In this document: positions 1 through 11,300 of the stretch, one piece after another | Position numbering within the stretch: position 1 is the first letter of the stretch | Layout of the letters: every line of letters begins with the position of its first letter | Assembly: GCF_000327385.1 (NCBI RefSeq) | Contig: NW_008708400.1 | Span: forward strand, 3,296,302 to 3,360,301 | Direction of reading: 5' to 3' | Origin: Lottia gigantea | Taxonomy: Eukaryota > Mollusca > Gastropoda > Lottiidae | DNA: 64,000 nt | Translations under genes and position numbers: made by a program | The notes under the pieces: generated by a model | Seen by the model: only the letters and a program-made list of their open reading frames with translations | Database searches by the model: none | What the model was told of the DNA's origin: nothing

Positions 1-215
1 CCTATCATATCAATGTGAACTAGAATATTAGCTTCAAAATATTAATGATATATTTTAACATTCTGTAATTTTTCAATAACAATTATCTGGGAAATTTCAT
101 TTTACAAACTTACAAGGATATCAGTCAAATAATATTTTTTTCAGACCTGATTCTTGCCCCCAGTCATGAAATGTCTTTTAGTTTTGCAGACTTAAATAAA
201 TATTGAACTACTAAC

Positions 216-3200
216 TTTTCCTCTTGTTCCAGTCTATTGGATGAATCTATATCTTGTAATTCTCTTCTTTGTTTTGAACTAACATGTTCCACAATAAACT
301 ACATATTAAAAAAATAACAGGCTTAGAGGGATACCGAGAGAACTGGATGTTGGATACTTATTCTGAAAAGAACTGCAAAGAGCTGAAATAACGCTTATCA
401 GAAATAATTAGTTGGAAATTTGTTTTTATATTTTTTGTAAGAAATGTTGACAGTGTTGTGCACTGCATAGATTTTATTAATTAGGAATATCTAAATAAAG
501 GGAGTGGTTAATGAAAAGTATTTAAAGATAGCTTGCCAGGCACTGTAATGAAATATGAAATATTCAACCTTCAGTCATACACTGCTTTTGAATACTTTGG
601 GGCGATACTGAATAATATTACAAAGTTTGTTGAAATACGGCAAGAATCGCGCCTGTTTATGAGCTTAATATTTAACGCGTTTTCAAGAACAAGGGCAATA
701 ACTCATGCTAAATAATTTTTGATAGGGTTCATCATTGGTTGATAACGAACACTCACGCGAAGTTTTGTGAAATTCCGTCAAGAATTGTGCCTTCCAGAGT
801 GTTTACAAGCAATTGCGAACGGACCGACAGACGCCAATATGAAAAGTGATCTTAGTGATCGACCAATCAGAATACTGAACAACAAATTGTGATATTCGAT
901 CCAGATTCCAATATCTTACCTTGCCCAGCTGATCTTTATGTGTCCATACATTAGGAAATCTGTTCCTTATTTCTGTGTGTAAAACGTAATCTTTTATTTC
1001 TCTTGTATCTGTGGAAAGCAATAAAAGAAAGTGTACACATTATAAGCAATTATCATTCATGTATGATAAATCTAGATTTGTGTATGACAAGTGTAGATTC
1101 GTGAATGACAGGTGTCGATTTGTGCATGACAAGTGTAGATTTGTGAATGACAGGTGTAGATTCGTGTATGACAAGTGTAGATTCGTGAATGACAAGTGTA
1201 GATTCGTGAATGACAGGTGTAGATTTGTGTATGACAAGTGTAGATTCGTGAATGACAGGTGTAGATTTGTGTATGACAAGTGTAGATTCATGTATAAAAA
1301 CTGTAGATTTGTGTATGACAAGTGGAATCGTGAATGACAGGTGTAGATTTGTGTATGACAAGTGTAGATTCGTGAATAACAGGTGTAGATTTGTGTATGA
1401 CAAGTTTAGATTCGTGAATGACAGGTGTAGACTTGTGTATGACAGGTGTAGATTTAGTATGTCAAGTGTAAATCTATACATGTCAAGTGCTGATTTGTGT
1501 ATGTCAAATTTAGGTTCGTGTATGTCAAATTTAGATTTGTGCATAAAAAAGTAGATTCGTGTATGACAAGTGTAGATTCATGTATGACAAGTGTAAATTT
1601 ATAAATGTCAAGTGCAGATTCTTGTATGAGAAGTGTAGATATATGTATGAGTAGTGTAGATTCATATATTTTGAGAGAATTGATGATTCATGTTTGTCAA
1701 GTGTAGATTTGTGTATGACAAGTGTAGCTTTGTGTATGACAAGTGTAGAGTCCAATGCATGACAAGTGTAGAGTCCAGTGCATGACAAGTGTAGAGTCCA
1801 GTGCATGACAAGTGTAGATTAATATGTATGACAAGTGTAGATTCGTGTGTATGAAGTGTATGATAAGATCATTTTTTTCTGCATTAAAATGTTTTGAGAC
1901 AGAATTTATGTAAGAGCAATGCAGTAAAATGTGTCCATACTTTGATCTAATTCTATGAGGAAAACTTCACCGACTTGACTTTTGACAAACCATTCTGCTA
2001 TATCTGAACATATCTTCTGCAGGACTTCTTCATCTACTTCTCTGTAAAATTCAAATTTTCAAAGTTTTACATCCAAAATTCTGCATCCTGGGGTCAAAAT
2101 CACGGTTAACGGAATGACTATCTGGGGGGTAGATTCAGGTCTTGAATATATGTAAATAGCTTTCAGAAATAGTCTTCAGAAAAGACGAGTCATCATTTTA
2201 ACCTTCATTCTGGACACACATGGCACTGTAAGCTCAAATTTCAACAGTGAGCTATGAATAATATGATTAATGATTGGCTTAGCTAAAGAATTCCTTTCAA
2301 CTTAAGTTATGATTGGTTTGAACATATGGCAAAGGTGTCCCTTAAAATTGATTTTAGTGATTGTTCAATCGAATGACTGAAAAAATTAAACGATGTTAAG
2401 TTCGGTTTTTGTTAAAATGTTCCCAGTAAGACATTTCAGGATGCAACATTTTTGTGGTTTGCCTGTATAACTTTAGCTTTCCTACCTCTCTAACCCAGAA
2501 AACATGGTGTTTTTAGCCAGGTGTTCTTTTAATTTCAACTCTTCATCTCTATTCAAATATGATACACCATCATATACAAACTATAAAATATGAAACACAT
2601 GGTCACAGATTTATCTGGTGTATTCTGAACTATCTAGATAATGGTATAAAAGAAGAGTTAATACTGAACAAAATAGAGGAACAATTTTAGATATCTTTTT
2701 TTTTAAATTATAAGCAAACAAAGTTTACAAAACAGGATTACTCTATCTATTAACCTGAGTTGAAAGTAAAGAATGTCACTAAAATCCATACATCTGAAGA
2801 GACATATGACTTTTTTTTTATGTAGAAGCTGGCCCAAAGAACTCCTTGAACATAAACAGGTGCACTTACTATGCTACTTACTTACATGACGATATGAAAT
2901 GTTACCAAGTGAGATCAGATTACATTAGAAGTGGAATTCTTTCAGAAAATAAGCTACAATTCTTCATAAAGAGATAGAGTTTGAAGCAACCTTACAAGAA
3001 CGGCTAAAAGTTTAATAAAAGTATGTGATCTTACCTTGTTAAAATCAAAGTTGTATCGACACAGAAAGGACAAACTTGATGCCTAAAAGATCAAATTTTA
3101 TTAATTTCAGATTTTGGAAATACATGTAATAACATAATATTCAAGGCTAGAATTTTTAAAGCTCTTCTCAGAAGGCTTAAGTTATGATGTTGGCTGCAAA

Positions 3201-5132
3201 TTAAACCCTTTTTTAACATTTCTTCAAAAAACTTACAATTTGTAACATGGCATAAAATGAGCTTTTTTTAGATTTCTGAACTTCCTACTTCATCTCAACT
3301 TTTTATTTCACAAATATTCAAATCTTCTAATGTCTTGGAATTTATATTGGAACGTCTATGGATCACATAATCTCTCATGTCAAATGAAATATAGTAATTG
3401 ACGTCTGTCACATCAAATTTATTTTCAAAAGAAATCTTTTCTCTGTTTACTATTTGAATCAATACAAACACAATCAAACCTCGCAGTACCAATAAATGAT
3501 TTAGTTAATTTTTATTTTTGAAAATCATTTTTTTCCTAAATTTCATACTAACCTGACATTTAAATCTGACATCAAAAGAACCAAATGCTGTTGGAAATAA
3601 ATAAAAGTTGAACGTGTGGGCTTCATATCTGAAAATTTCAAGAATGATTTATTTTTTCAAATAATATAGAATCCAATTGGCAATATCTATAAATACTTCA
3701 TACAATAATACAACAGTAGGGACGCAGGCTGAAAATAGATCAGATGTCTGAAGATTTCATAGCATGAAACTCTAAGTAACAACATGTTTTTTTTAGGTTC
3801 TGGTTATAACATTTCTAATATTCTTTGATAAATTAACCCCCATTGGGGTTTTTCCCCCTCTCAACCTCAGGCCTGTGAAAGGACGGTGGCCTCTTAATGA
3901 AATTTTCCGAGGCCACCCGCAGAGAGATACCTCTCATTTTACACTACATTACAGAGTACTATACCTGTAGGATTCTTTATTTACAAAAGCAGATATTCCT
4001 GAAAAATAATTAATTAAAAAAAATAGTTTAATATCATTGCAACTTCTATGAAAACAATACAGGAACAGAAAAAAGATTTTCACCATTCTAGAGACTTGAA
4101 TAACAGTTATTATTACTCTCAGGTATTTCTACAATGCACTTTCTGATTTTTTTCAGAAAGTTAGTTAGATCTGCCAATTACAGATAGTCAGTTCTGCCTA
4201 TTTCAGATAGTCAGATCTGCCAATTTCAGATAGTCAGATCTGCCAGATCTGACATTGAGATATGCTAATTTCAGACATTCAGATCTGCCACTTTCAGTCA
4301 GATAGTTACAGATTATATCAGATGTATGTATGGTAAAAACAGAAGACAAGAATGAACAACTGCTGTTGAAACACATTCTAACATGTTTGACAAGATAAAT
4401 GGTTAAGGGAAAGTAAATCAAACTTGTAAGGTGCTCACCAATCTGAGACATGGTAAACTCAGAGACATTTTTCTTTAACTTTACATATCTTTCATCACTA
4501 GTATCAAATAAACTGAAACACAGAGATATGTTAATATCACTATTTGTATTAGATATTAGTAGCCCCATCACCTTTGTCTCCGCCGCAAAGCGTCAATGAA
4601 AAAATAAGAACCCATAAAAAAATTTTTCTAATAAATTTTTGAGAACAATATTGTGAGCCGCAGTTCACTTTTGCAAATTTTCTTCTGTAGTTACTATTAA
4701 GCCTGGAAAATCAATTTTCAGTGACTTCAAATGCATTTAATATGCAATTCATGATGTAAATTGGGTAACAAAATATGAGCACCAAAATCGGCTTTTCAAC
4801 CCACCTAGCTTTGGTTGTTTCATCAAGTTGTAAACCAGTAAATTCTGTATCAATGGCTGAAATCAGAAAATATAACCCAGTGAATGTACACATTTAATAC
4901 ATAGTATGAAAGAAAATGAGTTATTGAGGATACATCTTATATTGTCTACAAGTTGATGTTTAGTGGCTGTAGGCCTACGTAGCCCCTTATGGTTTGTAGG
5001 TTTGTAATGCAATCCTACCCGGTAAGCATGGATGTAGATTTTGTGTTTTTTACCTACAAATTCACAATGTCTTATGACTGTCTCTATTAAAGGGAAGATA
5101 GAATCTATGTTCGATCTTAAAACTTCACACAT
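216..5132 (-). CDS. PNLDC1: PNLDC1-like poly(A)-specific ribonuclease, 5' part (partial)
   Basis: DEDD-family 3'-5' exonuclease of the PARN/PNLDC1 group; family members trim piRNA 3' ends at mitochondria in germ cells. Ten exons join in phase: 5054-5132, 4805-4856, 4439-4512, 3965-3998, 3553-3628, 3035-3082, 2486-2580, 1941-2041, 920-1008, 216-298. They give 243 codons from Met at 5132; the remainder lies beyond the left edge. The first catalytic pair is visible in FVAIDTEFTGL (D29, E31). Other matches recalled from human PNLDC1 are SLFDTSDERY, FTMSQIG, FNFYLFPTAFG, FDFNK, DGVSYLNRDEE and NRFPNVWTH. SLFD and YLFPTxFG favour PNLDC1 over PARN. The membrane-anchor C-terminus cannot be assessed because it is outside the window. 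The start is 247 bp from the oppositely oriented TCTN2 start. Exon boundaries are inferred from GT-AG sites and homology from memory. Confidence 0.9.
1060..1860. repeat. 21-bp minisatellite in a PNLDC1 intron
   Basis: About 35-38 head-to-tail copies of a 21-bp unit (GTGTAGATTYGTGTATGACAA), best conserved at 1075-1460 and more degenerate to 1860, with a few insertions. It lies between the PNLDC1 exons at 920-1008 and 1941-2041. Because 21 is a multiple of three, several frames on both strands stay open and give repetitive pseudo-proteins such as CRFVNDR. Nothing suggests that these are genes. Confidence 0.95.
2085..2270 (+). repeat. Dispersed repeat, family 'GGGACAGAT', degraded copy
   Basis: One of six copies in the window of a repeat whose core reads roughly TTGATTTGGGYCTTGAA followed by TATATGTAAATAG. 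This copy has the core at about 2136-2160, then the shared downstream block with TTCAGAAAAGAC and GGACACACATGG. Others are at 12330-12405, 28430-28690, 36045-36165, 44905-45010 and 58360-58490, in both orientations. No coding capacity is seen. It is probably an old short non-autonomous element. Confidence 0.6.
4155..4290. repeat. Short tandem repeat, ~31-bp unit, in a PNLDC1 intron
   Basis: About four imperfect copies of a unit containing CAGATAGTCAGATCTGCCAA, between the PNLDC1 exons at 3965-3998 and 4439-4512. Later copies are truncated or shuffled (CAGATCTGCCAGATCTGAC). It is not coding. Confidence 0.8.
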
Positions 5133-5379
5133 ATTATACAGTTAAAGGCTTGGCACAGTATTATTTGTGTTTTTTCTGTCACAAATCGAAACGCGGACTG
5201 AAAAAACGAAAGTAGAGAAAATTCATGAGTTATTTCCCTTATTGGGAAATTATCCAATCAAATCATTCGATTTTTTGTTTACAACAATGGCGGACATTAT
5301 AACCAAGTGTTCTTGATAATTTTACCTGTTAATATTACTGTTTATGATTTTTAAGTATTTGTTTAGTAAAACTCCTAAA
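5133..5379. promoter_or_regulatory. Divergent promoter between PNLDC1 and TCTN2
   Basis: This 247-bp interval separates the two start codons and must hold both promoters. Visible elements are a CCAAT box at 5254-5258, a perfect 7-5-7 inverted repeat ATTTCCC/GGGAAAT at 5232-5250, and an ATGGCGG motif at 5287-5293 resembling the YY1 core. No TATA box is evident. If the TCTN2 transcript starts upstream of 5287, the ATG there opens a nine-codon upstream ORF ending at 5316. The start sites are not known; element calls are motif matches only. Confidence 0.6.
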
Positions 5380-8300
5380 ATGGGTGTTGAACTATCTGCT
5401 TTTATAACATTCTTATGTTTTATCTCCTTTACCGCTGGTCAAAGTAAGTATGATTAATGTTACTTTTTGTAAAACAAGATTGTGCATGCCGAATCAAAAA
5501 AGCCATCAAAATATTTTTAAAGCTGATTTGTACAACTACAAGGCAAAAAAACGTTTGTTAGGTCCTAATTAGAACATTCAATTAGATACTTTTGATGATA
5601 TAAGGCAAGGTTTTATGGTTATTTAAGACTGTAACATACCATAAGAAGTATGAAATTAATTTCCCATGACCATTATAGTCTATAGATAGTTATGGCAGAC
5701 TACAACACATATCTTTTAAAATTGCTTTTTGCAGTAAAGAACTGCTCCAAACCTAATATTAACCCTCACAAAGATCTAAAAAGCAGGACTTGGATGCACT
5801 CTATCCAACAAAATGCAAGATATGCCATGGCCATCCCAAATGAAATGAAATGAATGGAGTTTTACGTCCTACTTTTCTGCACCATGGCCATCCCAAGACC
5901 TGTCGTTTAACCTAAAGATGTCATTACCAATACAAACTTGTGAATACTTTATGCATATTAGTTAGGTTAACAAGCTATTATTTTTCATTGATAGGTATTG
6001 GTAAAATCATTATTGATGGATTTGGAGATGCTGGTTCTATATTGTCTAATAATTCAGACTACAGATTATCTCTAAATGAAACTGCTTTAAGATACTTACA
6101 TGTTTCAATCCAAATTCAAGATAGCAATGATCAAGATGTGCCTTTAAATCAACAGGTAATAGTGTTTTTGTTCTTTAGCACTCTAAAATAATGTAGCACA
6201 GGTATTTTTATGATGACAATCTAAATAGTTTTTGATTAATTTTTCATGCTCACACAAGTGTCCATTATCAATTATTATGAATTTTAAACACATTACAGTT
6301 TTGATTCCAATTTAACAAATTTTGTATGCTTCATTGCTTACATGTAAATTGTCCATCATAGCTGCTATTGATGATTGTTGTCAGATGCTTGTTGACCTTT
6401 CATTTTTTATTTCAATAGATACAAGTGACGTGTGAACAACAGACTTATCGGGCTGGTTACAGTAAAATTAATTATACAGTTATCAATTTTAATGTTGGTG
6501 GCCCAGTTACAGGACAAGTGCAAATAATGTTAGTATATAGATAGATCTTTTCATGATGTCATAAAGCCTGATCTGTTCTGTCAGTAAATGTATTATTTCA
6601 AAACCAGTTGTTATGGATCAACAAATATAAAGATATAAAGAGATTGGAAAACATTTTCTAAACTTGTTATGTGTATAAGGACACAATTTACAGTCATATG
6701 TCTGTGGCTCTCGCAATTCCACTAAAAGTAAGTGTTTTATGACGCCACTATCGCAAAAGCTGCTATTGATAAACATATGATAAGGACCTTAGTGATAGTG
6801 ACATCTTAAAATTCATAGTATAAATGGAATTTCAAGAACCACTGATTGATAAATGAACAGGTGTCAATCAATGCTATAAATGTCCGGTATATATGTAAAA
6901 GTTTAGTTTTAATACCTCTTTATAACTTCCAAATAGCAACAGCTGCATGTATTTTCTATGGAGAATGTCGTCAAAATGTTACATATATAATCATATGATT
7001 TGAATTAAGTTTTAGCTTGAGCTACTGTCTTTACACTTTCATTGGTAAATCAAATTACCAAATTATTCTAAGACTATTACTACTGTTTAAAAGGGGTAGT
7101 TGGCAAACTTTTCATTTCTGGTATCAAAAACTTCATATATTAATGTTGAAAATATTTATAAAATATGCTTTTTACATTTATGTATCTACTTGATCAAACT
7201 GAATTTGTTTATAAGGTTTTGTCAAAAATGGAGCATACTAATTTCCCATTGATGCTTCTTGGGAAAGTTTCCTACTATCTATTTCTCTGTAGTATATTTA
7301 GGCATGAGGTTTCAACAACCGTTTAATTCCGAATATAATATAATAATTTAGTTTTTACCCCAAAATAGGTCCCTTCAAGATTTTTTTTCCCTTTTGTCTG
7401 CCTTCGTTTCCATGTTGTTATTTTTATAAGACCGTTTAAGGAGTTTGGAAATTACTAAACTGAAATAGGTATATTAATTAATTCCATAAAGAGAGATGTT
7501 CTACAGAGGTAACAAAATATGATGGCTTTTATAGTAAGAATAACGAATGTCATGCTTGGCAGAATGTCTGAAATTGTTAGGAAATCCATTTAATTGGCAC
7601 TAATTGTTTTTTATCATTACAGTTCTGTAGAAGCAGGAAGACCTGTCACAGTAAGATGTTATGGTGAAACAATTCCACCATCTTCTTCTCCAGAATGTCC
7701 TCAATCTTCAACATCCACAGTCCAATTCTGTAAATCCACTTCATATAGTAATACAGTGTAAGCATCATTTTCTGTAGAATAAATTTTCATGAACTGCTAG
7801 CCTGTGGTACCATAAATTCAAGATATTGGAAATTATGATTATCTGATATTATCTAAATGAATTTCATAAATGGCCACTTGGATGACTGAAACACTAAATG
7901 AAGGGATATCATGTGATAGGAGAAAAACCCAATGATCAAGATAGACATTGTCTCAAAAGGTTCTATAAAGGACTGCTTGTAGAGCTGAAAGTCTGTTGTT
8001 AAATATTCATGATTTTTTGTTGTTGTTATTTTTAGATCTCTGGCTTTGCAACCAGCTCCAATTGTCAGCTTTTGTCAAGATCCTATCCAAATATCAAATA
8101 CTGTTGCAGGAACTTTCAATGTGAGATTAAGGTAAGGGAGGAATTGGTTTATCCTGAAAATTTTATTTATCAGTTTTCATTGTACAATTTTTTTTTTGTG
8201 TTACAAATATTTGATATATGCCTAAAAACTAACAGCCACACTGACACTTGCACAAATTCTGTTTGCTCTATGACATGTTTTTCAGTGTGCCAATGATTAA

Positions 8301-11300
8301 AGTCTTCCTGAACTAGTGAATGTGCGTTGGGTGCTTGGGTTTGAGCCATGTCATTGAAAGAATTTTGGAACATTGAAAAAAGTTTTCGCACCATACGAAT
8401 GCCACTTATTTATCGCCTGCATGAACTCAGCGCAAATTGGGACAGTGTTTTTCTTGAACATAGCGTGAACTATGCGCAAAAAATACTCAGTTTATGGCTA
8501 TACTTCTGGCAAAATCTCTCTTAATGCAAGATGTTATTGACTAGTTGAGACAATAATCTGAAGTGCCAGATTGCACATGTGAAAGATCCCAAAATCTATT
8601 CATTTTCCACATTCTTTTGATGTGATTTCAGTGAAGCTGTAGTTGATAGACCAGTTGCAGTCACTTGCTCTGCAACCACTTTTGTACCAGGTGAGTAAAT
8701 GCAGCAAAATAGTCATTAAGGATTTTGTTGCACTTGATGGGAAATATGAAGAAATCAGTAAGAGTGGAGGATACCTGTTTCAAACTTGATGCAAAACATC
8801 AAGATTTTTGTTGCTTGATTTTGTTCTTTTTGAGTGGCAGTTTTCTTTTTGAGTGGCATATTTTTTTAGATACAACACAATATAACTCATTAAGATTTTC
8901 TGTTTGTGGACATTGTGGACAATAAAGATGTCCTAGACAATTCAAACTAGGTACATATGAAAGATATAGTGAATGTTAAGGATATTTTTCAACATTTGTT
9001 TTTTTCCTGTTTTAGGTTCTATAAATTTAGACATAGCATCTGTTGATGCTCCAATTGGTGCCACTGAAGTTCAGGTTAGTATGAAGATAAATCAATGTGC
9101 AGCTTAATCTGATCACATTCAAATAACTTTTAAAACAAGATCTAGTATATTATCAGGGTATTATGTTATATTATAGGGTATATTATCATGTTTATTATTA
9201 AAGTATAATATGTCTATATTCTAGATGAGTTATAGAGTAATATCAAGAGGTAATGATATCAGTATAAGATGTAGTGGTGCATCACGTAATGGTGGTAACC
9301 AATATGGAACAGATACATCTATAAGTAAGTCTTTGATTTTAACTTATTAAAGTCAGAAAGTCAAGTGCTAAATGAGGTCTGTGTTTGGATGCTTAGAGAG
9401 GTTAATAAAGCATTTGGAGGTAATTAGTCAAGTCCTAGCAAGATATTTATAATATTTTCAGGCACAACATCAACTGCCAGATTTACAGAAAAAACTGGTA
9501 CATTTGAGATTATTCCAGAATTTACTAGAATTTATACCACTTCATTAAAAGTAAGGTATACATTTTTTTGCCAGGATTTAAACTGTTGAGGGATCTGTAA
9601 CAAGAACAACCTGTAGCACACAGTATGTCTGTTTATTGTCACATCCGAATGACTAGATACTTTTACCATGTCAGCTCGTCCGACCTGCATCACTGACAGG
9701 GTGAAACCAGGCTTAAAAATGAGGTGATAAATACTAATGTTGTAATACAATGATGGTAAACATTATGATATCCATTCCACTTCATATTGTACAGCTCTAA
9801 ATATTGAAGAACCTGAAGTATGTTTTTTTATTCAGAGTTTCACATTGTGTGATTTCCACACAATTCAAAAACCCTGAGTAATAATATGTTTCAGGTTTCT
9901 GTATTAGTATATCTAAACTGCTCTATAATTGATATACTGAATACAGTGAAAATATTTGTGACTTTTATTTTAGGTATATTTAAAGTTGGATCGTCCTGTT
10001 GATACTACTGGTGATGTCAGTGGTGTATGTCAAACTGTTATGACAGAAACATTAGAAGAAGCTAAAGTTATATATAGTGATCCTGTCTGTACTGTAATTA
10101 CAAGCACCCCTTCTTCAAGTCAGTATTCTGTTGTTATTTGTTGTTATTTGTTATTATTTGTTATCTTAATGCAGAAATAAATCAACTAAACTGATAATCC
10201 CCCTTTGGATACCAGTCATGAGAATTTTATATCTGAATTAATTTGACAGCTGAAAGTGTTCTTTAAGACCTGATATTGAATTGTTACTTTTCATTTTGAA
10301 ACCAGTTGTCCTGATGAGCTGCAATGTCCGAAACATGGGTCTGCAGCATTAAAGGGATTGTAAAAGGATTTCTGACATATGTATTGAGGACACTGATAGC
10401 ATCAAGTTGCACTATTCCTATTTCCAGTCACTATCATAAAAGGTTTAATTTTAGTGGAATTGTAACAGTCACAGACATCTGACTGAAAATTGACTGATGC
10501 AAATCAATACTATCAGTGTACTTAATATACATTAAAATTGAGAACTGTGATTTACTAATCTTTATTATTTATTATCCTTTTTTACCTCCATCTTTTACCT
10601 TGGAAATGATTGTGGTAAGTGTTTAAGTAAATAGTTGAAAAACTAAACCTAACAATTTTTTTATTAAGTACATCTGTATGCTTCAAAGTCATTCATTTAA
10701 ACGGACATAGTTACCTTAATACATATACTAGCTTAATTATTCTAGGTTTTCCTATCACTGATTAAAATTAAAATGCAACATCAAGTTTGTCTAAAATCGA
10801 AATACAAAGGTTGGGTAATTTTGACTGTTGTCATTCGCTCCAATTACAGGGGAATTGGTTTTACCCAATGTTGGCACAACACTTTTAACAACATCACACA
10901 TATACACACCTGCATGGGTCCATGCGTCAGACATTGCTATTGTTTTGATAGTTATAACAAATTTGTTTGATATTGCACATACTAAGCAGACACTAATGTT
11001 TTTTGTTATAATTTTCTAGTCTAAATTACAATAGCATTAGTATAATCAGAAGGTGCTTAGGAGTAATAGTTTTTTCATAACTTTATTGTTTCTGCTAATT
11101 TTCTTTTTTTCTTTTTTTGCAAAGGTCACTTTTTGAGGGTTCTGATTTTTCTTGAAAATTTTCTGTTCAATTAATTGAAAGTAATCTACAATCATTACAT
11201 AAACATGTAAATGATCTTGGGTGAAAAATTATCACCTTTGTGAATATATAGAAATAAAGTGAAAGACAAATTTGTTTGAAATTCCTAAATATACTGTAAA

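Noticed and set aside
1011-1806. Several repetitive ORFs (CRFVNDR..., LHLSYTN..., STLVIHK...)
   Set aside because: They are translations of the 21-bp minisatellite in different frames; the region is intronic to PNLDC1.
4203-4571. 122-aa minus-strand ORF as a separate gene
   Set aside because: Only its middle (SLFDTSDERY...MSQIG) is real and it is PNLDC1 exon 3; the rest is intron and the local repeat.
912-5132. PARN rather than PNLDC1
   Set aside because: SLFD, YLFPTAFG and the spacing around FDFNK fit PNLDC1 better than the PARN residues at the same places; the C-terminus that would settle it is outside the window.
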